A DNA stretch of 64,000 bases from Achromobacter pestifer (lineage in GTDB: Bacteria > Pseudomonadota > Gammaproteobacteria > Burkholderiales > Burkholderiaceae_B). The notes under the pieces are model-generated. The model was not told where the DNA came from, did not search any database, and saw only the letters and a program-made list of their open reading frames with translations. Numbering within the stretch: the stretch's first letter is position 1; every line of letters starts with the position of its first letter. The DNA is taken from assembly GCF_902859625.1 (NCBI RefSeq), contig NZ_CADIJX010000003.1, forward strand, positions 682,001 through 746,000, written 5' to 3'. The position numbers were made by a program, and so were the translations under genes. Of the stretch, positions 43,748 to 53,060 are shown one piece after another.

Positions 43748-44956
43748 TTAGCGCGCGTTCCAGGCAGGCATGGGGTACTTGGGCTGCGTGATGAAGCCTT
43801 TGGCCCCGTAGATCTCGGCCAGCTTGTCGGCTTGCACCTGTATCACCACCTGCGGCAAGTCAATTTGCCCCTGGGCGTTGAAGGCGATAGGGCCGTAAAG
43901 ACTGTCGAACTTGGACGAGGCCAAGGCATCGCGCACTTTCTGCGGGTTCACGCTGCCGGCGGTTTCCATGGCCACCGCCAACGCTTCCACATCGGCGACA
44001 CCCGAGGCCGCGTGATAGTCAGGGTCGTAGCCGTACTTGGCCTTGTAGGCCTGGGCAAACTGCTCTGCATCGCCGAACCAGCGGTCCTTGAGCGCGGCAG
44101 AGGGCAGCCAGGCCGTCATGCCGAAGGCGTAGTCTGCGTCGCGGCCAAGCGCGCGGCGGAAGTCCTCGGACGGCACGCCGACCGTGAATGAATACATCTT
44201 GGGTGCGACGGCCAGGCTCTTGGCCTGACGCACGAAATTCAAGATCTCCGTCTCGTGGCCCGCCACCAGCACGACGTCCACGTTCTTGCTTTTGATCTGC
44301 GACAGCAGCGAATTGAAGTCGGTGGCATTGGTGCTGTAGCGTTCGTCCATCGCCACTTGCAACCCTGCGGACTTCAATAGCGGACGGGTGCCGTCGGCCA
44401 CCGACACGTCGAATGCGTCATCCGCGTACAGCAGCGCCACGCTGGCAGGCACGGGCTTGAGCGCCTTGAGCATATCCACCGTGCTGCCGAAGTAATTGCT
44501 TGCCGGCGCCAGCGTGCCGAAGATGTATTTGAATTTGCGCGAGAAGATCTGATCGGAAGCGCCGCCTCCCTGGACCATGGGGACTTTGTACTTTTCGGAA
44601 ACCGCGGAGTCCGCCAGCGCGAAGTTGCTGGCAAAGGGGCCAAGCAGCAGGTTGACCTTGTCTTGCGTGACCAGTTGCGTGTATTGCCGCACGCTCAGGT
44701 TGACGTCGGACTGGTTGTCGTAAATCTTGAGCGCCAGCTTGTGGGAAACGCCACCGATCTTCACGCCGCCCGAGGCGTTTATCTTCTCTACCGCCATCTG
44801 GTAGGCGTCGCGATAGTAGCGTCCGGTGTTGGCGACGGGGCCAGTAAGCTGAATAGAGGCGCCCAATACGACGTCAGGCGCTTCAGCCGCCGCCGATGCG
44901 CTTCCATACAGGACGAGCGCCAAGGCGGGAAGGGTACGCAATAGTCTCCGAGACAT
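43748..44956 (-). CDS. Branched-chain amino-acid-type substrate-binding protein (LivK/family 6)
   Basis: A 402-residue periplasmic binding protein. A Sec signal peptide ([18 protein letters not shown]) precedes [32 protein letters not shown], the type I periplasmic-binding fold start. [21 protein letters not shown] is another family segment. At 402 residues it is longer than LivJ/LivK and nearer the amide/urea or aromatic-acid binding branch, so the ligand need not be a branched-chain amino acid. A GGAGA ribosome binding site precedes the start. First gene of the Liv operon. Confidence 0.9.
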   Translation of the reverse strand: MSRRLLRTLPALALVLYGSASAAAEAPDVVLGASIQLTGPVANTGRYYRDAYQMAVEKINASGGVKIGGVSHKLALKIYDNQSDVNLSVRQYTQLVTQDKVNLLLGPFASNFALADSAVSEKYKVPMVQGGGASDQIFSRKFKYIFGTLAPASNYFGSTVDMLKALKPVPASVALLYADDAFDVSVADGTRPLLKSAGLQVAMDERYSTNATDFNSLLSQIKSKNVDVVLVAGHETEILNFVRQAKSLAVAPKMYSFTVGVPSEDFRRALGRDADYAFGMTAWLPSAALKDRWFGDAEQFAQAYKAKYGYDPDYHAASGVADVEALAVAMETAGSVNPQKVRDALASSKFDSLYGPIAFNAQGQIDLPQVVIQVQADKLAEIYGAKGFITQPKYPMPAWNAR

Positions 44957-45113
44957 GATGTTGTCTCCTATAGGTTCTTCTTCCGCTGATTTTCGACCTA
45001 TGCGTTGACGTTAACCTGAACCTGAATACAAGGCGCAAAGGCCCTGGGAGTCATGCAATGCTGCGACGTGAGCCCGCGTCGGTGAGGGCGGACACGAGCA
45101 TCTTCAACCCGTG
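44957..45113. other. Gap between the Liv operon and the metR remnant
   Basis: About 157 bases hold the Liv operon promoter region and the end of the decayed regulator gene. I see no gene here. With the pseudogene and the metE promoter it makes up a 621-base stretch without an intact gene. Confidence 0.55.
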
Positions 45114-45476
45114 TTATTGCGCGTAGCGATGCGCGAGCGCCGAGTCGATGAACGCGCGTAGATAATCGATATCGCCATCGGCCTCGCGAGTGCCAAGGAG
45201 AATCTGTTTGGCGATGCCCGTGTTGTATAGCGGATCGGGTGTCACCAGCATTCGATCTCGTAGCCGAACAATGCGCCAATGCCGCCGAACTGGAATTTCT
45301 GTTTGACGTCCACGTCGACGGCCGGCCTTGGGGCAAGGTAAGGCGAGACGATTTCAAGCAGCCACTGATGGCACGGGATCGCCAACAGGTATTCGCCAGC
45401 CTGGGTCGCCAGCGGCGGTCAACGAGCCAAATTCGTCAACGGCGCGAATGATCGCAAGGTGGATACGTTCGAGAAT
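45114..45476 (-). pseudogene. metR: metR pseudogene (LysR family), multiply broken
   Basis: Read on the minus strand, separate frames give recognisable pieces of a MetR-like LysR regulator in the right order. They are LERIHLAIIRAVDEFGSLTAAG (helix-turn-helix start), TQAGEYLLA, CHQWLLEIVSPYLA with VDVKQKFQFGGIGALFGYE, then in another frame MLVTPDPLYNTGI, and finally LGTREADGDIDYLRAFIDSALAHRY before TAA. The start codon is gone (ATT in place of ATG), there are at least two frameshifts, and internal sections are missing, so about 360 bases remain of an expected 900 or so. It is divergent from metE, the usual place for metR. It cannot make a functional regulator. Confidence 0.85.
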
Positions 45477-45485
45477 GGCCGTTCA

Positions 45486-45498
45486 TGAACAAAATTCA
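45486..45498 (+). promoter_or_regulatory. MetR-box match upstream of metE
   Basis: TGAA-CAAAA-TTCA fits the known MetR consensus TGAA-N5-TTCA exactly. It lies 80 bases before the annotated metE start and ten bases outside the broken metR gene, the expected place for a shared operator. The site is intact although the neighbouring regulator is not. Confidence 0.7.
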
Positions 45499-45577
45499 TT
45501 GAATAATTAGAAATTACCATTTTCATTCATGCGTCCATGTCGATACGATGCATTAACCCTATTCAAAATCGACAAGG

Positions 45578-47881
45578 ATGGTCGTCGTGGCACGCTTTCA
45601 TAATCTCGGTTTCCCCCGCATCGGCGCAAAACGCGAACTGAAGTTCGCCCTTGAATCCTATTGGAAGGGCCAGTCCAGCCGTGATGAGCTCAAGACCGTT
45701 GGCGCGGATCAGCGCAAGATCAACTGGGCGCTGCAATCGAATCTGGATCTGGTGCCGGTCGGTGATTTTGCGTTCTACGACCAAGTGCTCGACATGAGCT
45801 TCACCTTGGGCAACCTGCCCAATCGTGTGCAAGGTTTCCATGGCGATGCGCTGGACAACTACTTCCGCGTGGCACGGGGCCGTTCGGCTCAAGGCGCCGA
45901 AGAGCACGCCGGTTGTTGCGGCGGCGTGGCCGCGGGCGAAATGACCAAGTGGTTCGATACCAACTATCACTACATCGTTCCGGAATTCAAGGCCGACACC
46001 GCCTTCAATCTGGATGCATCGCGCCTGCTGGAACAGTTGACCGAAGCCAAGGCGCAAGGGGTGAAGGCCAAGCCGGTGATCATCGGCCCGGTGACTTACC
46101 TGGCGCTGGGCAAGGCCAAGGATGAGTCCGACAAGCTGGCCTTGCTTGACCGTTTGCTGCCGGTCTATGTGGAGTTGCTGAACAAGCTTGCCGCCGAAGG
46201 CGTGGAGTGGGTGCAGATCGACGAGCCCATCCTGGTGACCGAACTGGAAGCCGGTTGGGATGCGGCTTTCAAGAAGGCCTATCAGGCGCTGAACACGGGC
46301 AAGATCAAACTGCTGCTTGCTACCTATTTTGGCCAGTTGCAGAGCAATCTGCCGCTGGTGGCTGGCCTGCCGGTTCAGGGCGTGCACCTGGACGCCATCA
46401 ATGCTCGTGAAGAAGTCGACGCGCTGATTGCCAAGCTGCCGGCGCAGACCGTGATCTCGCTGGGCGTGATCAACGGCCGCAATATCTGGAAGACCGATCT
46501 GACCGCCGTGCTGAACTGGCTTGAGCCGGTGGCCAAGCAACTGGGCGATCGCCTGTGGGTGGCCCCGTCGTGCTCGCTGCTGCATGTGCCGGTTGATCTG
46601 GACAGCGAACAGAAGCTGGATGGCGAGGTCAAGTCGTGGTTGTCGTATGCGAAGCAAAAGCTGGGCGAACTGACGGTGCTGGAGAAGGCGCTGAATCAGG
46701 GTCGCGATGCCGTGAAGGCCGAACTGGCCGACAACGCCGCTGCGGTTGAAGCCCGCCGCAACTCGCCGCGCGTGAACAATCCGGCCGTGAAGGCCGCGAT
46801 TGCCAAGCTGGACGCCAAGCTTGGCCAGCGCAAGAATCCGTACGCCGAACGTGCCGCCAAGCAGGCTGAACTGCTGAAGCTGCCGGCGTTCCCGACCACC
46901 ACCATCGGTTCGTTCCCGCAGACCGCCGAGATTCGCCACGCCCGTAGCGAATTCAAGGCAGGCCGCCTGGACGACGCAGGCTACAAGACGGCCATGCAGG
47001 CCGAGATCGCCCGCTGCGTGAAGGAACAGGAAGCCCTGGATCTGGACGTGTTCGTGCACGGCGAAGCCGAGCGTAACGACATGGTCGAGTACTTCGGTGA
47101 GCAACTGGATGGCTACGCCTTCAGCCAATTCGGTTGGGTGCAGTCCTATGGTTCGCGTTGCGTGAAGCCGCCGATCCTGTTTGGCGACATCAGTCGTCCC
47201 AAGGCCATGACCGTCGAATGGATCAAGTACGCTCAATCGCTGACGGCCAAGCCCATGAAGGGCATGTTGACCGGCCCGGTCACCATCCTGAACTGGTCGT
47301 TCGTGCGTGACGATCAGCCGCGTTCGGTGTCGTGCTACCAGTTGGCGCTGGCAATCCGCGAAGAAGTGCTGGACCTGGAAAAGGCCGGCATCAGCGTGAT
47401 CCAGATCGACGAAGCCGCGTTGCGCGAAGGCCTGCCGTTGCGCAAGGCGCAGTGGCAAGAGTATCTGGATTGGGCCGTGGAATCGTTCCGCATCACCGCC
47501 AATGGCGTGACCGACGAAACCCAGATCCACACCCACATGTGCTATTCAGAGTTCAACGACATCATCAAGTCGATCGCCGACATGGATGCTGACGTGATCA
47601 CCATTGAAACCAGCCGCTCGGACATGGAGCTGCTCGACGCCTTCAAGAGCTTCGAGTATCCCAACGACATCGGCCCGGGCGTGTACGACATCCATTCGCC
47701 GAACATCCCGAATGAAGAGTACATGGTGAAACTGATGAAGCTGGCCGCCGAACGTGTGCCTGCCGAGCGCCTGTGGGTGAACCCCGATTGCGGCCTGAAG
47801 ACCCGCCAATGGAGCGAAGTGCTGCCTGCGCTGACCAACATGGTCAAGGCGGCCAAGGCTCTGCGCGCCACGGCGAACTGA
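45578..47881 (+). CDS. metE: Cobalamin-independent methionine synthase MetE
   Basis: A 767-residue cytoplasmic enzyme that transfers the methyl group of methyltetrahydropteroyl-triglutamate to homocysteine. It has the N-terminal [16 protein letters not shown] start, an [16 protein letters not shown] segment at the beginning of the catalytic half, and zinc ligands in HTHMCYSEF (His, Cys near residue 650) and NPDCGLKTR (Cys near 735). The length is normal. The ATG at 45578 has its ribosome binding site too close; a GTG at 45587, with AAGGA eight bases upstream, may be the true start. The codon choice and GC look less extreme than in the neighbours. A terminator follows. Confidence 0.95.
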   Translation: MVVVARFHNLGFPRIGAKRELKFALESYWKGQSSRDELKTVGADQRKINWALQSNLDLVPVGDFAFYDQVLDMSFTLGNLPNRVQGFHGDALDNYFRVARGRSAQGAEEHAGCCGGVAAGEMTKWFDTNYHYIVPEFKADTAFNLDASRLLEQLTEAKAQGVKAKPVIIGPVTYLALGKAKDESDKLALLDRLLPVYVELLNKLAAEGVEWVQIDEPILVTELEAGWDAAFKKAYQALNTGKIKLLLATYFGQLQSNLPLVAGLPVQGVHLDAINAREEVDALIAKLPAQTVISLGVINGRNIWKTDLTAVLNWLEPVAKQLGDRLWVAPSCSLLHVPVDLDSEQKLDGEVKSWLSYAKQKLGELTVLEKALNQGRDAVKAELADNAAAVEARRNSPRVNNPAVKAAIAKLDAKLGQRKNPYAERAAKQAELLKLPAFPTTTIGSFPQTAEIRHARSEFKAGRLDDAGYKTAMQAEIARCVKEQEALDLDVFVHGEAERNDMVEYFGEQLDGYAFSQFGWVQSYGSRCVKPPILFGDISRPKAMTVEWIKYAQSLTAKPMKGMLTGPVTILNWSFVRDDQPRSVSCYQLALAIREEVLDLEKAGISVIQIDEAALREGLPLRKAQWQEYLDWAVESFRITANGVTDETQIHTHMCYSEFNDIIKSIADMDADVITIETSRSDMELLDAFKSFEYPNDIGPGVYDIHSPNIPNEEYMVKLMKLAAERVPAERLWVNPDCGLKTRQWSEVLPALTNMVKAAKALRATAN

Positions 47882-48269
47882 TCCCGCCCGCCGCGTCTTG
47901 CACGCAAGAGCACCCTGACGCCTCATGGCATCAGGGTGTTTTTTTGTGCCGCCGTCAGCTGTCGTGGATACTCGCCACCTTGGGCCCCCGCCCTGGGAAA
48001 CCCGAAACAAACGCAACAATAGTTTTCTGCTTCGCTGGCACGGCCGTGGCGGGCATTGTCGTGCGTCAGCAGGGGCGCATGGCTACAACCCGCGCCATTA
48101 CTGGCGCTTCGGCCATGATTCGGATGGCCAGGCATGGGCAGGTCAGCCGCGATGCGGGCGGTCCTGCCTTGCGCGTGTTTCAGCGCCGTATGTGGCCGTT
48201 GCGATCCGGCCCTGATTCAGTAGCATGCGCGGTCAATCTTCCATTCCCGCCCCGCACAAGGACCGATCC
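47882..48269. other. Intergenic region between metE and the lipoprotein gene
   Basis: Apart from the metE terminator, these 388 bases show no gene, repeat or recognisable riboswitch. The lipoprotein promoter should lie near the right end. Confidence 0.55.
47911..47945 (+). terminator. Rho-independent terminator of metE
   Basis: Stem CACCCTGA/TCAGGGTG with an inner partly paired loop, followed by seven T residues. It starts 30 bases after the metE stop codon. Confidence 0.88.
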
Positions 48270-49316
48270 ATGACTTTGCCGCGACCCCGACTTGCGTTGT
48301 CCGCCTTGGCCCTTTCGCTTGCCCTGTCGGGATGTGCCACCAATTCGTTCATGAGCGACGAGGGCACCCGGGATGATCCGCGCTATTCGCAACTGCTGGA
48401 TTTGATCGACGAAGCGCTCAAGTCCGACATGGCGGTGGTGTTGGTGGCTGACCTGACGCCGCATCCCACGCTGGGCGATGCGATAGCCATGACGCAGTAC
48501 ACGTCGCGCGTGATTTGGATGCACTCAGAGGCGCCGCAGGTGACCTTCAGCCGCGGCTTCCAGACTAATTCGCTGCAAAAGGACACCACGACCCACTTGT
48601 TCCGGGCGTTCGAGGTTCATATCCTGCCACCGGGAAAGTATCTGCTGACCGGCGGTGATGATTACCAACTGAACGCGCTGCTGGATCAGGTCGGAGCCAA
48701 GAGCGGCGCGGTTGGCTCGGGCCGTGGCGCCAACGGCACGTCCTATCTGTCGCCCGAGCTCTATCGCGAGTTCTACAAGCAGACCAATTGGCACGACGCC
48801 AGCCAAGTCACCGAGACCAAGACACGCACGGTTTGCACTGCCGTGCATGTGGCCTCGGGCGCCTGCGTGAGCCAAGGGCAGCAGCAATACAGCGAGACCA
48901 GGCAGACGGGATCAGCAGGCTATCGCGAGGATACGAAGTATCGCGACATTCCTGCCATCAAGGTGCAGTCACGCATTCCGCCCAAGCAGGCGCTGGCGAG
49001 CTTCACGCTCAAGAGCGGTCAGTTGGTGCTGAGTCAGCGCATGCATCTGAAGACGCCGAGCTACAAGTATCAGCAATCGGGTTGCCGCGCGGTCGAGTCC
49101 AAGATGATCGAGTGCCCGCTGGAAAACATGACGGTCTACACCCGCCCGGCGCCCATGGAGTATTCGAAGAAACTTATCTCCCTGCGCAAGAACGTCAGCG
49201 CGGAACACCAGCAGTTGCTGTCCAGGCTTGAACCCATGCAGATTACGCCGCTGGGCAAGCAAGGCATGGAAGACCCGATCTGGGGTGTTCCCGTGTCCTT
49301 GCGTCAGCGCAAGTAA
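48270..49316 (+). CDS. Hypothetical lipoprotein
   Basis: A 348-residue protein that I do not recognise. It has a clear lipoprotein signal: a basic start, a Leu/Ala-rich segment, and the lipobox LSGC with Cys22, followed by Ala-Thr-Asn, which favours the outer membrane. The mature part is soluble-looking, with four further Cys residues (in RTVCTAVHV, GACVSQG, SGCRAVES and MIECPLE) that could form disulfides. A central stretch rich in Gln, Thr and Tyr lies near residue 210-230. The ATG at 48270 puts the signal peptide first. It stands alone, downstream of metE's terminator. Confidence 0.8.
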   Translation: MTLPRPRLALSALALSLALSGCATNSFMSDEGTRDDPRYSQLLDLIDEALKSDMAVVLVADLTPHPTLGDAIAMTQYTSRVIWMHSEAPQVTFSRGFQTNSLQKDTTTHLFRAFEVHILPPGKYLLTGGDDYQLNALLDQVGAKSGAVGSGRGANGTSYLSPELYREFYKQTNWHDASQVTETKTRTVCTAVHVASGACVSQGQQQYSETRQTGSAGYREDTKYRDIPAIKVQSRIPPKQALASFTLKSGQLVLSQRMHLKTPSYKYQQSGCRAVESKMIECPLENMTVYTRPAPMEYSKKLISLRKNVSAEHQQLLSRLEPMQITPLGKQGMEDPIWGVPVSLRQRK

Positions 49317-49349
49317 GCGGGCTGCCTGGCGAATGGGGTGCTGCAAATA

Positions 49350-49400
49350 GGGTGTCAGGCTACTAGTTTCCGGCTAGGGCGAATTGGCAGCCTGGCACCC
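49350..49400. repeat. Inverted repeat (12-bp arms) between lipoprotein and carbonic anhydrase genes
   Basis: GGGTGTCAGGCT at 49350-49361 pairs with AGCCTGGCACCC at 49389-49400 with one G-T wobble. The loop is 27 bases and no T-run follows. It could be a terminator without a U-tract or a member of a dispersed intergenic repeat. Confidence 0.6.
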
Positions 49401-49514
49401 TGAGTTCTCATCCATGACGTTTGTTGCTGCTGCGTGGCTTTGCGCGCAGAATCCCTGAACGCGGTCTCCCCGCGCAGCAATCTGCCGTGCACGCTGTCTT
49501 TCAGGAGAGCAGCC

Positions 49515-50264
49515 ATGTGTTCAATATGCAGACTCCGTTTCCCCGGAACGGATAGCGTGTCCACGTCCAGACGCTCGATGCTGGGGGCTTTGGGAACTGT
49601 TGCACTGGCCGGCACGGTGGGCATGTTTCCCCGGGCAAGTTTGGCGCAGGCCTACAAGCCCGCCAATGTGTTGACGCCTGACGACGCGCAAAAACGCCTG
49701 ATGCAAGGCAACGAACGCTACGTCTCAAACCAGTCCTCCACGCCCAGGGATTTCGCCGCTACCCGCGGCGCGCTCGCCATGGGGCAGAACCCCTACGCCT
49801 GCATCCTGGGTTGCGCCGATTCACGGGTAAGCCCCGAGCTTTGCTTCGACGAAGCGGCGGGAGATCTGTTCGTCACGCGGGTGGCTGGCAACTACGTCAC
49901 GAACGACATGCTTGCCAGCCTGGAATACGGCGTGGCCGTACTGAAGGCGCAATTCATCATGGTGCTGGGGCACACGAGCTGCGGCGCGGTCAGCGCCGCA
50001 GTCAGCGCATTCCAGAAAAATACGGCCTTTCCGGGCCACATACAAAGCATCGCCACCGCGCTGAAACCGGCGGTAATCGCGGCGTCGAAAAACGCGAATG
50101 GCGAAGCCCTGGTGGCCGCGGCCACCATCGAAAATATCAAGCAGAACGTGAAGCGCCTGCAAGAGTCCACGCCGATCCTTCGGAACCTGGTCAGAACCGG
50201 CAAGCTGAAGGTGGCGGGAGGGCTCTATCACCTGGATACCGGGCGGGTGGAGCCCATCAGCTGA
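49515..50264 (+). CDS. Beta-class carbonic anhydrase with Tat-like signal
   Basis: A 249-residue beta-carbonic anhydrase, interconverting carbon dioxide and bicarbonate. Zinc ligands are Cys100, His153 and Cys156, and the Asp102-Arg104 dyad of CADSR is intact. Before the enzyme domain there is a twin-arginine stretch (TSRRSMLGALG, Arg19-Arg20) and a hydrophobic segment ending near ASLAQA, so export to the periplasm by Tat is likely. AGGAGAGCAGCC precedes the start at 49515. Most bacterial beta enzymes are cytoplasmic, which makes the export signal notable. It appears to be a single-gene unit. Confidence 0.88.
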   Translation: MCSICRLRFPGTDSVSTSRRSMLGALGTVALAGTVGMFPRASLAQAYKPANVLTPDDAQKRLMQGNERYVSNQSSTPRDFAATRGALAMGQNPYACILGCADSRVSPELCFDEAAGDLFVTRVAGNYVTNDMLASLEYGVAVLKAQFIMVLGHTSCGAVSAAVSAFQKNTAFPGHIQSIATALKPAVIAASKNANGEALVAAATIENIKQNVKRLQESTPILRNLVRTGKLKVAGGLYHLDTGRVEPIS

Positions 50265-50366
50265 CGTCTGAATTAAGGGCAGCCCTGACACCACGGATCC
50301 AAGCCGCTTGCGAATTCAAATACTACGCGGTAGCATTAAAAAAATAATGCTGGATCGGAGACAAGC

Positions 50367-51497
50367 ATGGCGCTGCCTTTGGAAGGGTTGTTGGTGATCG
50401 CTGTGGAGCAGGCCGCCGCAGCGCCGTATGCCTCGTCGCGGCTGGCGGATGCCGGAGCGCGCGTGATCAAGATCGAACGCGCGGCCGGGGATTTTGCGCG
50501 TGGCTACGACGCCGCCGTGATGGGCGACAGCACGTACTTCGTGTGGCTCAACCGCGGCAAGGAGTCCATCGTCCTGGATTTCGCGCAGCCAGAGGACATG
50601 GCGCTGTTGCGCTCGCTGATTCTTCAGGCCGACGTGCTGATCCAGAACCTGGGGCCAGGCGCCGCAACGCGCGCGGGCTTTGGCTGGCAGGAAATGCGTG
50701 CCGCCAATCCCCGCCTCATCACCTGCGATATCACCGGCTACGGCGAGACAGGCCCGTATGCAGGCATGCGCGCCTACGACCTGCTGGTTCAGGCTGAATC
50801 GGGCATTGCGTCGGTGACCGGCACGCCAGAGGCCCCTGGGCGCGTCGGTATTTCCGCCTGCGATATCGGCACCGGCATGTACGCGCATGCGGCCATTCTG
50901 GAGGCGTTGCTGCAACGTGAACGGACAGGGCAGGGCAGCGCGCTTCACGTGTCGCTGTTCGACGCGATGGCCGATTGGATGACGGTTCCCCTGCTGCACT
51001 ACGACTATGCCGGCACGGTATGGCCGCGCGTGGGCTTGGGGCATCCGACCATCGCCCCGTATGGCGCATTTGCCTGCGGCGATGGGCAGCAGCTTTTGAT
51101 CGGCGTCCAGAACGACGGTGAATGGCGCCGGTTTGCCTGCGACGTGCTGCGGCAGCCTGAATGGGCCGACGACGAACGCTACGGCAGTAATCAGGACCGG
51201 GTGCGGCACGCCGTGGAACTGAAAGCCGAGATTGAATCCGTGCTGGGCGAAATGGACCTGACCGAACTGCGGCGACGCTTGACGCAGGCGAAGATCGCTT
51301 ATGCGTCCGTCAATGGCGTGAAGGAACTGTCAGCTCATCCCCATTTGCGGCGCACGGCGGTGCGCACCGCGCATGGCGAGGCGTCGATCGTGGCGCCGCC
51401 CGTCCAGGTGCGCGGCGAACCGCGCCAGCTTGGGGACGTACCGGCCATCGGTGCACATACCGAGGCTGTCCGCGCGGAATTCGGCGGCCGGGCCTAA
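50367..51497 (+). CDS. CaiB/BaiF (family III) CoA transferase
   Basis: A 376-residue CoA transferase. Family marks are LLVIAVEQAAAAPYASSRLADAGARVIKIE at the N-terminus, the LNRGKESIVLDF segment, GYGETGPYAGMRAYD, and the catalytic Asp in RVGISACDIGTGMYA. GGAG lies ten bases before the start. It opens the acyl-CoA cluster, followed by a TetR gene 42 bases downstream. It should move CoA between an acyl-CoA and a carboxylic acid substrate; the acids are unknown. Confidence 0.9.
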   Translation: MALPLEGLLVIAVEQAAAAPYASSRLADAGARVIKIERAAGDFARGYDAAVMGDSTYFVWLNRGKESIVLDFAQPEDMALLRSLILQADVLIQNLGPGAATRAGFGWQEMRAANPRLITCDITGYGETGPYAGMRAYDLLVQAESGIASVTGTPEAPGRVGISACDIGTGMYAHAAILEALLQRERTGQGSALHVSLFDAMADWMTVPLLHYDYAGTVWPRVGLGHPTIAPYGAFACGDGQQLLIGVQNDGEWRRFACDVLRQPEWADDERYGSNQDRVRHAVELKAEIESVLGEMDLTELRRRLTQAKIAYASVNGVKELSAHPHLRRTAVRTAHGEASIVAPPVQVRGEPRQLGDVPAIGAHTEAVRAEFGGRA

Positions 51498-51539
51498 GGG
51501 TAGAATTTCGCGTTTGTTTCTAGGCATCGCAAGGACACC

Positions 51540-52181
51540 ATGGGACGGCCAAGCCTGATTGACAGTACGGAAGGGATTGAGAAGCGGCTCGCCATTCTCG
51601 ATGCCGCCGCGTCCGTATTCATGAACCTGGGCTTTTCCGCCGCCTCGCTGGATGACATCAGCGAGGCGTATGGGGCCACCAAGGGCATCATTTATTACTA
51701 CTACCGCAACAAGTCCGCGCTGTTCTTCGCCGTACAGCGGCGCGCGATGGAATTGACGCGCGAAGCCATCGAGCCGCATGCGCTTGCCGACGAGCGGCCT
51801 GCTGCCCGGTTGCGTCGCATGGCGCATGACCACACGCTGCTGATGATGGAACACTTGGCATATCTTCGCGTGGCTGCGCAGGGCCTGGAACTGCACCTGA
51901 CGGGCCGCACCACGGCGTCCGAACGTGCAGAGCTGGAAGAAATCATCAAGCTGCGCGCAGCGAACGAAGCGCTGTACGTGCGCGTGATTGAAGCGGGCGT
52001 GCAGTCCGGCGATTTCCGTGCGATGGATCCCAAGCTGCTGGTCAAGCCGTTGCTGGGGGCATTGAACTGGACGTCACGCTGGTATCACCCGCGCAAGAAC
52101 GAAACGGCGAAGGACCGCGAGCGTGTTGCCGATGAATTGGCCGGCTTCGCGGTCAGCGCGCTATTGCCGTATCCGCAGTAA
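51540..52181 (+). CDS. TetR-family transcriptional regulator
   Basis: A 213-residue regulator. The N-terminal helix-turn-helix is visible in ILDAAASVFMNLGFSAASLDDISEAYGATKGIIYYYYRNKSALFFAV. The C-terminal ligand domain is divergent, as is normal. It sits inside the acyl-CoA cluster in the same direction, so it probably controls that cluster in response to an acyl-CoA or acid. Confidence 0.9.
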   Translation: MGRPSLIDSTEGIEKRLAILDAAASVFMNLGFSAASLDDISEAYGATKGIIYYYYRNKSALFFAVQRRAMELTREAIEPHALADERPAARLRRMAHDHTLLMMEHLAYLRVAAQGLELHLTGRTTASERAELEEIIKLRAANEALYVRVIEAGVQSGDFRAMDPKLLVKPLLGALNWTSRWYHPRKNETAKDRERVADELAGFAVSALLPYPQ

Positions 52182-52277
52182 GAACCGGGCCGCGCGGATG
52201 ACCAACGTTCGCGCGGTTTTTTCAACTTAGTTTTGATACTAATTGGTAGTATTTAAATAACAGGACGACAGCGATCT

Positions 52278-53060
52278 ATGGCTCCGAAAATCCTGGTGGA
52301 ACGCACCGGCTATGTGACGACGGTGATCATCAACCGGCCCGAAGTGCGCAACGCGCTGGATCGCGAGGCGGCTGCCGGGCTGGCCCATGCCCTGCGTGAA
52401 TTCGACGCTGACGACGAGGCGCGCGTGGCCGTGCTGTGCGGCGCGGGCGGCGCCTTCTGTTCCGGCGCCGATCTGAAGGAACTGGCCGGCGGAACCGACT
52501 ACGAACCATGGGCGGGCAGCCCCGAAGGTCCGCTGCACGCACCGCTGTCCAAACCGGTGATCGCGGCGGTGGCCGGGCATGCGTGCGCGGGCGGGCTGGG
52601 CGTGGCCTTGTGGTGCGACCTGCGGATCGCGGAGGAGAGCGCATCGTTCGCGGTGCTGTCGCGCCGTTGGGGCGTGCCCATGAGCGACGGCACCACCGTG
52701 CGCCTGCCTCGGTTGATCGGCATGAGCCGGGCGCTGGACATGTTGTTGACGGCCCGCATCGTGTCCGCGCCAGAGGCCGAGCGCTACGGGCTTGTCAACC
52801 GCGTTGTCCCGGATGGGCACGCACGCGCCGAGGCCGAAGCGCTTGCGCACCAGATGGCGCAGTTTCCCCAGATCGCCCTGCGTTCCGACCGGCAGTCGGC
52901 CTATGCCCAGGCCGGCGTGACCGAACGGGACGCGGTGGCGGCCGAAATGGCCTATGCCGCCGAGGCCCGCCGCCTGGAGGCAAGGGCGGGTGCGCAACGT
53001 TTTGAACAGGGCGCCGGCCGTCATGGCGTCGTGCCCGGCGCTGGTAAGGAAGTCCCATGA
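52278..53060 (+). CDS. Crotonase (enoyl-CoA hydratase/isomerase) family protein
   Basis: A 260-residue crotonase-fold protein. IINRPEVRNALD and GAGGAFCSGADLKEL form the CoA-binding and oxyanion region, and GHACAGGLGVALWCDLRIAEE is the second family block. Both glutamates that perform hydration in classical enoyl-CoA hydratase appear replaced (the CEL Glu by a Gly/Val region, the PE Glu by Arg in LSRRWG), so a plain hydratase role is doubtful. An Asp in PMSDGTT may serve instead. It overlaps the next gene by four bases. Confidence 0.87.
   Translation: MAPKILVERTGYVTTVIINRPEVRNALDREAAAGLAHALREFDADDEARVAVLCGAGGAFCSGADLKELAGGTDYEPWAGSPEGPLHAPLSKPVIAAVAGHACAGGLGVALWCDLRIAEESASFAVLSRRWGVPMSDGTTVRLPRLIGMSRALDMLLTARIVSAPEAERYGLVNRVVPDGHARAEAEALAHQMAQFPQIALRSDRQSAYAQAGVTERDAVAAEMAYAAEARRLEARAGAQRFEQGAGRHGVVPGAGKEVP

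Noticed and set aside
45563..47536. A 657-codon minus-strand open frame opposite metE
   Set aside because: metE on the plus strand is unmistakable and the antisense frame has no recognisable motif.
47946..48260. Search for a cobalamin or SAM riboswitch near metE
   Set aside because: No riboswitch-like conserved core was found either upstream of metE or in the gap downstream.
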